Positions 60,215 through 64,000 of a stretch of DNA of 64,000 nucleotides are shown here, one piece after another; the stretch's first letter is position 1, and each line of letters opens with the position of its first letter. The stretch spans positions 5,950,882 through 6,014,881 of the forward strand of contig CM020618.1 in NCBI GenBank assembly GCA_009829735.1, read 5' to 3'. A program made the position numbers and the translations under genes. The notes under the pieces were generated by a model that was not told the origin of the DNA, made no database searches, and saw only the letters and a list, made by a program, of their open reading frames with translations. This DNA comes from Pyropia yezoensis (Eukaryota > Rhodophyta > Bangiophyceae > Bangiales > Bangiaceae).

Positions 60215-61960
60215 GTGCACTGCGGTGGTGGGCCGCTGCAGGGGGCCGCCTTCGTGGCCGGCGACAGGGGCCAGCTGTGACGCCTGGCGGCAGCGGTCAA
60301 TGCGGGGTGGCCTGTGGCGGTGGGTGGCGGCGGTCTGGGGCTTGAGGAAATTAACAAGAGCAACTAAGAAGCTCTTTCAGATGGGCCACCCCTCTCCCCA
60401 TCACTTTATGCGTTTACTTCCGCCGTGCAAAGGAGTCTGCATATAACAACTCTCTGTGCCCGGTTCATTGTGAAATGCCTGGTAACGGGGGGGGGGGGGG
60501 GGGGGGGGGGGGAGGGGGGGGGCGTTTTAAAGGTTCGACCACTCGAGGAGCCATTATAGAGCCAGCTAAGAGCGCAGAGTGTGCCAGTCCCTGCACGCGT
60601 CGTGCACGTAGGCGGCAGAGGCGAGCTGCCGCACCGCACCCCAGGTGCAACCGGGAGGAGTGGTGCGAGAAGATGGCGGGCAGAAGCAGCCTGCGGCAGT
60701 GGCCGGCGGGTGTGCCTTGCGGCGGGGGCAGGTGAGGGTGGCCGACATGGGTAACCGGCGGAGATTTTCTGCGGTGGTGGCCTGCGGCGGCTGCGGAGGC
60801 GGTGGCCTGCTGGGGTGGCCGGTGGGGGTGGCCGGCGGCGGCGCTCGACGGCTTTTGCATGCGGCAGTGGCCTTGGGGATGGCTGGCGTGGTTGGCCGGC
60901 GGTGGTGGCTGGCGGCAGTGGCGTGGGGTGGCTGCCGGCGGCGGGGACAGGAGGCTGCGGCCGGCGGCAGTGGCCTCCGGGATGGCTGGCGTGGTTGGCC
61001 AGCGGTGATGGCTGGCGGCAGTGGCGTGGGGTGGCTGCATGCAGTGGCGTGGGGTGGCTGCCGGCGGCGGGGACAGGAGGCTGTGGCCGGCGGGGGTGGC
61101 TGACGGCGATGGTCAGCGGTGGCGATGGCGACCTGAGGTTTCATGCGGCGGTAACCGGTGCGGATGGTCGGTGAGGGTTGCTGACCAGGATGGCCGGTGG
61201 TTGCGGCGGGAAGCGGCTGATGTAGCCGGGAAAGAGCGGCTGCTACCGGCGTGGGTGCGGCTGGTACCGGCATAGAGGAGCGTCTGCTGTGGCCGGGGCG
61301 GCGGCTGCTGCTGTGGGGGGGGGGGCGGTCGCTAACACTGGCGGGGGAGGGGGGTCGGTGGGTGCCACCGGAGGTGGGTAGCTGCTTCCGGTGGTGGGCC
61401 GTTGCTACTGAGGGCGAGGCGGCTCCTCCCGCTGCTGCAGCCGGGGGGGGGGGGGGGGGGGGGGGAGGGGGGCTGTTGGTACGCGTGTGGAGTGACTGCT
61501 ACCGATGGGGGGCCGCTGGTACCGGCGGAGGCTGCGGCTGCTGCAGTCAGGCGGGCGGCACAGTGCTTGGGGTTGCCACGTGCCAATGTGCCCGCCCCCC
61601 CCCCCCCCCCCCCCCCCCCCCAAGCTGTCCCCCTCCCCCCTCCATCCGAGCCCGCATTCCTCAAGTTCCCTCAGTGACTGTCTTGGCCGTTGTTGCCTAC
61701 ACGACCCGGGAAGGCCCACCGGCTGGAGCGGCGTCGTGGTGGGGAAGCAAAGTTAAGTTGACGGCAAGGGGGGGCAGAGATGAATCAAACAAAGACGCCC
61801 GGTCCGAGTTGTACAGCTCGTACAGGGCAGTCGCCATCGCCCAAACGGGCGCGTCGGGTGGTCAATGTATAGAAAACCCATGGTACCAGAGTAGAATCGA
61901 ATGGGATTTGGGGGCCCCTACCACCACCGAAATGCTGTACCAGCGACCAGTCTCTGCAGT
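60215..61960. repeat. GC-rich minisatellite region with homopolymers
   Basis: G run at about 60487-60512. Imperfect repeats of GGTGGCTGCCGGCGGCGGGGACAGGAGGCTG with GTGGCTGGCGGCAGTGGCGTG type cover about 60780-61110. G runs near 61315-61327 and 61441-61465 and a C run near 61597-61621 follow. Glycine- or proline-rich frames cross it on both strands; none is convincing. Confidence 0.75.
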
Positions 61961-61978
61961 GTGTAAAGGCGATGAGAG

Positions 61979-62833
61979 CTAAGGGCGGTGAGAGCCGTCC
62001 ACCACAGGAAAAGCATGGTCGTGGGCGGGCGCACTGTCCGCCTCCACCAGCATACGCCGCAGCGTGTACAGGCGATGAGAGCCGTCCACCACAGGAAAGG
62101 CATGGTCGTGGGCGGGCGCACTGTCCGCCCCCACCAGCATACGCCGCAGCGTGTACAGGCGATGAGAGCCGTCCACCACAGGAAAGGCATGGTCGTGGGC
62201 GGGCGCACTGTCCGCCCCCACCAGCATACGCCGCAGCGTGTACAGGCGATGAGAGCCGTCCACCACAGGAAAGGCATGGTCGTGGGCGGAGCGACCAAAC
62301 TCTCGATGCACGCACATCGTGTCAATCGAGGCCGCGTAGCCAGCTCCATGGAACGACAAGAGTGGAGCGACGTCGCGGTCCTCGTTGCCACCGTTGCGAT
62401 CACCGCCATAGGACGGACGGTGGCGGTGTCCTTCGCCGGTACCACTACCAGATCCACCCCCGTTGCGGTCATCACCGCCACCACCGCCGCTGACACCGAC
62501 ACGAGTGCATCCGCCGTATGGACCACCGTCGTGACGAACACGGCCGCAATCAAAGCTACCGGTGCTGTGGTCGCGTTCGTGGTCATGATGGCCACCACCA
62601 TTGGCGTCCATCACCGGCGATATGCCCCCGAACCGCCCAGAGGCCTCAGGTTGCCGTCGAGGACAACAGGGAATCGGGAAGGATTGTTCTTCGGCTGGAG
62701 AAAATCGCCAGCCGGAAAAAGGCGATGTGGAAAGGCGGGGGGCGTCCGTCGAGTAGAGGGGGAACTGTCCGGCAGGACGACGGCGGTTGGTGGGAGTGAA
62801 CAGGAACGGGACGCGCACAACTGTACGTGTCAC
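61979..62833 (-). pseudogene. Relic of a second ParB-like gene with repeated motif
   Basis: The minus frame has a Gly/Asp/Arg-rich N-terminal part like the main ParB-like genes, then IDTMCVHREFGRS leading into HAFPVVDGSHRLYTLRRML. This aligns with the main gene's SFLLVDGAHRLTALREL. The segment is then repeated in tandem every 29 residues (DNA period 87 bp), so the G-S-H-R motif appears four times before the frame is lost near 61990. There is no in-frame ATG upstream that I trust. It is either a pseudogene or a much-altered paralogue. Confidence 0.55.
61987..62290. repeat. 87-bp tandem repeat (three full units plus partial)
   Basis: Units beginning GGTGAGAGCC or GATGAGAGCC at 61987, 62074, 62161 and 62248 are nearly identical, and a degenerate piece lies at 61935-61980. 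87 bp is 29 codons, so the array stays in the ParB-like frame. Confidence 0.95.
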
Positions 62834-62947
62834 TCAGCGCCCTGATCACAAGACCCGCCACCGCGCGGTTGGCGGGAGTGAACAGCAACGGGACGCGCAC
62901 AACTGTACGTGTCACTCAGCGCCCTGTTCACAAGACCCGCCAGCGCA
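62784..62947. repeat. 82-bp tandem duplication
   Basis: CGGTTGGTGGGAGTGAACAG at 62784 and CGGTTGGCGGGAGTGAACAG at 62866 start two near-identical units. 82 bp is not a multiple of three. Confidence 0.9.
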
Positions 62948-63631
62948 TCCAACAAAAGATTTGTGGTTTGTGAAAAAATCAACAACAAACAAAGCTGCTC
63001 ATGCCATTACACAACCATTTCAGGAGGTATTTACCAGCAACAAGTACCGCGACTTACACGGACGAGTGTGCCGGGAAGGAAGCCATCAAGATCAGGGGGG
63101 GGGGGGGGTGCTGTTCTGTACATAACGCGACACAGATCGAGTGGCCCCAACCCCAAGACTTGTCAACACAGCGGATCGGGCACTCGATCACAAGAATGTG
63201 GTTCACAGGCGGCATGACCGTTTATTCGGTGGCAAATCACGCGGACTGATCTCGCGAACGAAATCGACAGACATAAAATAGACGGACGATCGTGCCCATT
63301 TTTGCAGTCGATGACGATGGCGCATGATGCGGCACAGACTTCTTTGTGGTTTAATGAAGATCGGTTCATGTGGTTGTGTTTTGTACAAAACGAGTGCGGC
63401 TGCAAAGGGCGACCTGGAGGACCAACACGCACTGGTGTCGTTATATACATACTACGGACCCGCCCTGGTTCCCTGTCTTGGAGAACGTCGGAACACGTAG
63501 TAATTGATCGTGGTATGCATTTCATGCCACGTGGCGTCCAACGTGAGTACTTGAATGCTGGACGCGCACTTGGATCACTTGTGCTCACTGAGCAAGAAGG
63601 AAGCACTGGCATCGTTAACCATCCGACATTT
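62948..63631. other. No supported gene; degenerate palindrome relics
   Basis: It contains a G run (about 63099-63110), half of the 18-bp palindrome (TGTACATAACGCG near 63117) and a looser relative near 63438 (GTCGTTATATACATAC). Frames here are short on both strands. Confidence 0.5.
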
Positions 63632-63979
63632 CTACCCGGTGTGTGTCTGTGTGGATACGCGGGCCGCGCCCCACACAGTTGTAGCAGCAGGTGCATGGCC
63701 AGTGCACTGGACGAGGTACCACGCCCGCCGTGGACAGAACCGTGAGAGCATACGTCGCTTGGGTGTGAGAGTGTCCACGCGCCAGTCCTGTCGGTTCTGT
63801 GCACAAGTTACTTCGTGATTGGTGCACAACGCCACCTGCTCACACGTCCCCTGTAGGATACGAGCAAGGTACACCAGCGAATGCTTTGGGGAGAAGCCCA
63901 GCAGTCTTGCAGCGTCGACCGGCGACGGGAGTTCGTCCATAGCTTCTGCCGTACACACCTGCCAAGCACGCCTGCGCAC
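63632..63979 (-). CDS. Possible C-terminal part of an unknown gene at the window edge
   Basis: The minus frame, open toward the window end, reads MDELPSPVDAARLLGFSP then SLVYLARILQGTC, which has a normal amino-acid mix unlike the GC shadows around it. The start lies at or beyond the window edge. No family is recognised; it may be noise. Confidence 0.2.
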   Translation of the reverse strand: MRRRAWQVCTAEAMDELPSPVDAARLLGFSPKHSLVYLARILQGTCEQVALCTNHEVTCAQNRQDWRVDTLTPKRRMLSRFCPRRAWYLVQCTGHAPAATTVWGAARVSTQTHTG

Positions 63980-64000
63980 GCGCCGCGACCCGTCGGGAGG

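Overview
The window looks like nuclear DNA of a GC-rich eukaryote. It holds two Ty3/gypsy chromoviruses with chromodomains, SET and RING domains, a UPF1-type RNA helicase, spliceosomal-looking intron borders, minisatellites and long G/C homopolymers. It has no bacterial operons, rRNA or recognisable tRNA. An alga is my best guess (a red alga would fit the base composition and long intron-poor frames), but nothing in the sequence proves the taxon.

Layout. (1) Positions 1-14216 are copy A of a large segmental duplication. On the minus strand it carries a decayed DNA methyltransferase gene, a three-palindrome intergenic region, a decayed ParB-like gene with an exon/intron repeat in front of it, a repeat-rich upstream region and an intact RING-like gene. 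(2) Positions 14217-22718 are chromovirus E1 (minus strand), cut off by a 500-base N gap at 22719-23218. (3) Positions 23219-25500 are repeats, including an array of six 18-bp palindromes. (4) Positions 25503-33640 hold locus C, minus strand: a UPF1-like helicase, an Ala/Pro-rich frame, a large unrecognised gene, and in front of it the same exon/intron repeat and upstream repeats that precede the ParB-like gene. (5) Positions 33641-36184 hold a 48-bp inverted repeat and one plus-strand gene of unknown function. (6) Positions 36185-60214 are copy B of the duplication (SET fragment, methyltransferase, palindromes, ParB-like gene, RING-like gene), interrupted by complete chromovirus E2 (50209-59586, 468-bp LTRs, 5-bp target duplication). 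(7) Positions 60215-64000 are minisatellites and a relic of a second ParB-like gene.

How it fits together. The duplicated module groups a bacterial-type beta-class DNA methyltransferase, a ParB/Srx-domain protein, a RING-like protein and (next to copy B) a SET domain. This is a plausible DNA/chromatin-modification module. An 18-bp palindrome, GCGTTATGTACATAACGC, recurs in front of the methyltransferase (its core even contains the start codon) and in an array near the helicase, so a common DNA-binding factor is plausible. Each copy has decayed at different places: each methyltransferase and ParB copy carries its own stops or frameshifts, while both RING copies stay open at 331 aa. E1 sits only in copy A and E2 only in copy B, so both insertions came after the duplication. 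Both retroelements carry a long antisense ORF between pol and the 3' LTR, and the two antisense proteins appear homologous. E2 has a textbook -1 frameshift signal at its gag/pol junction.
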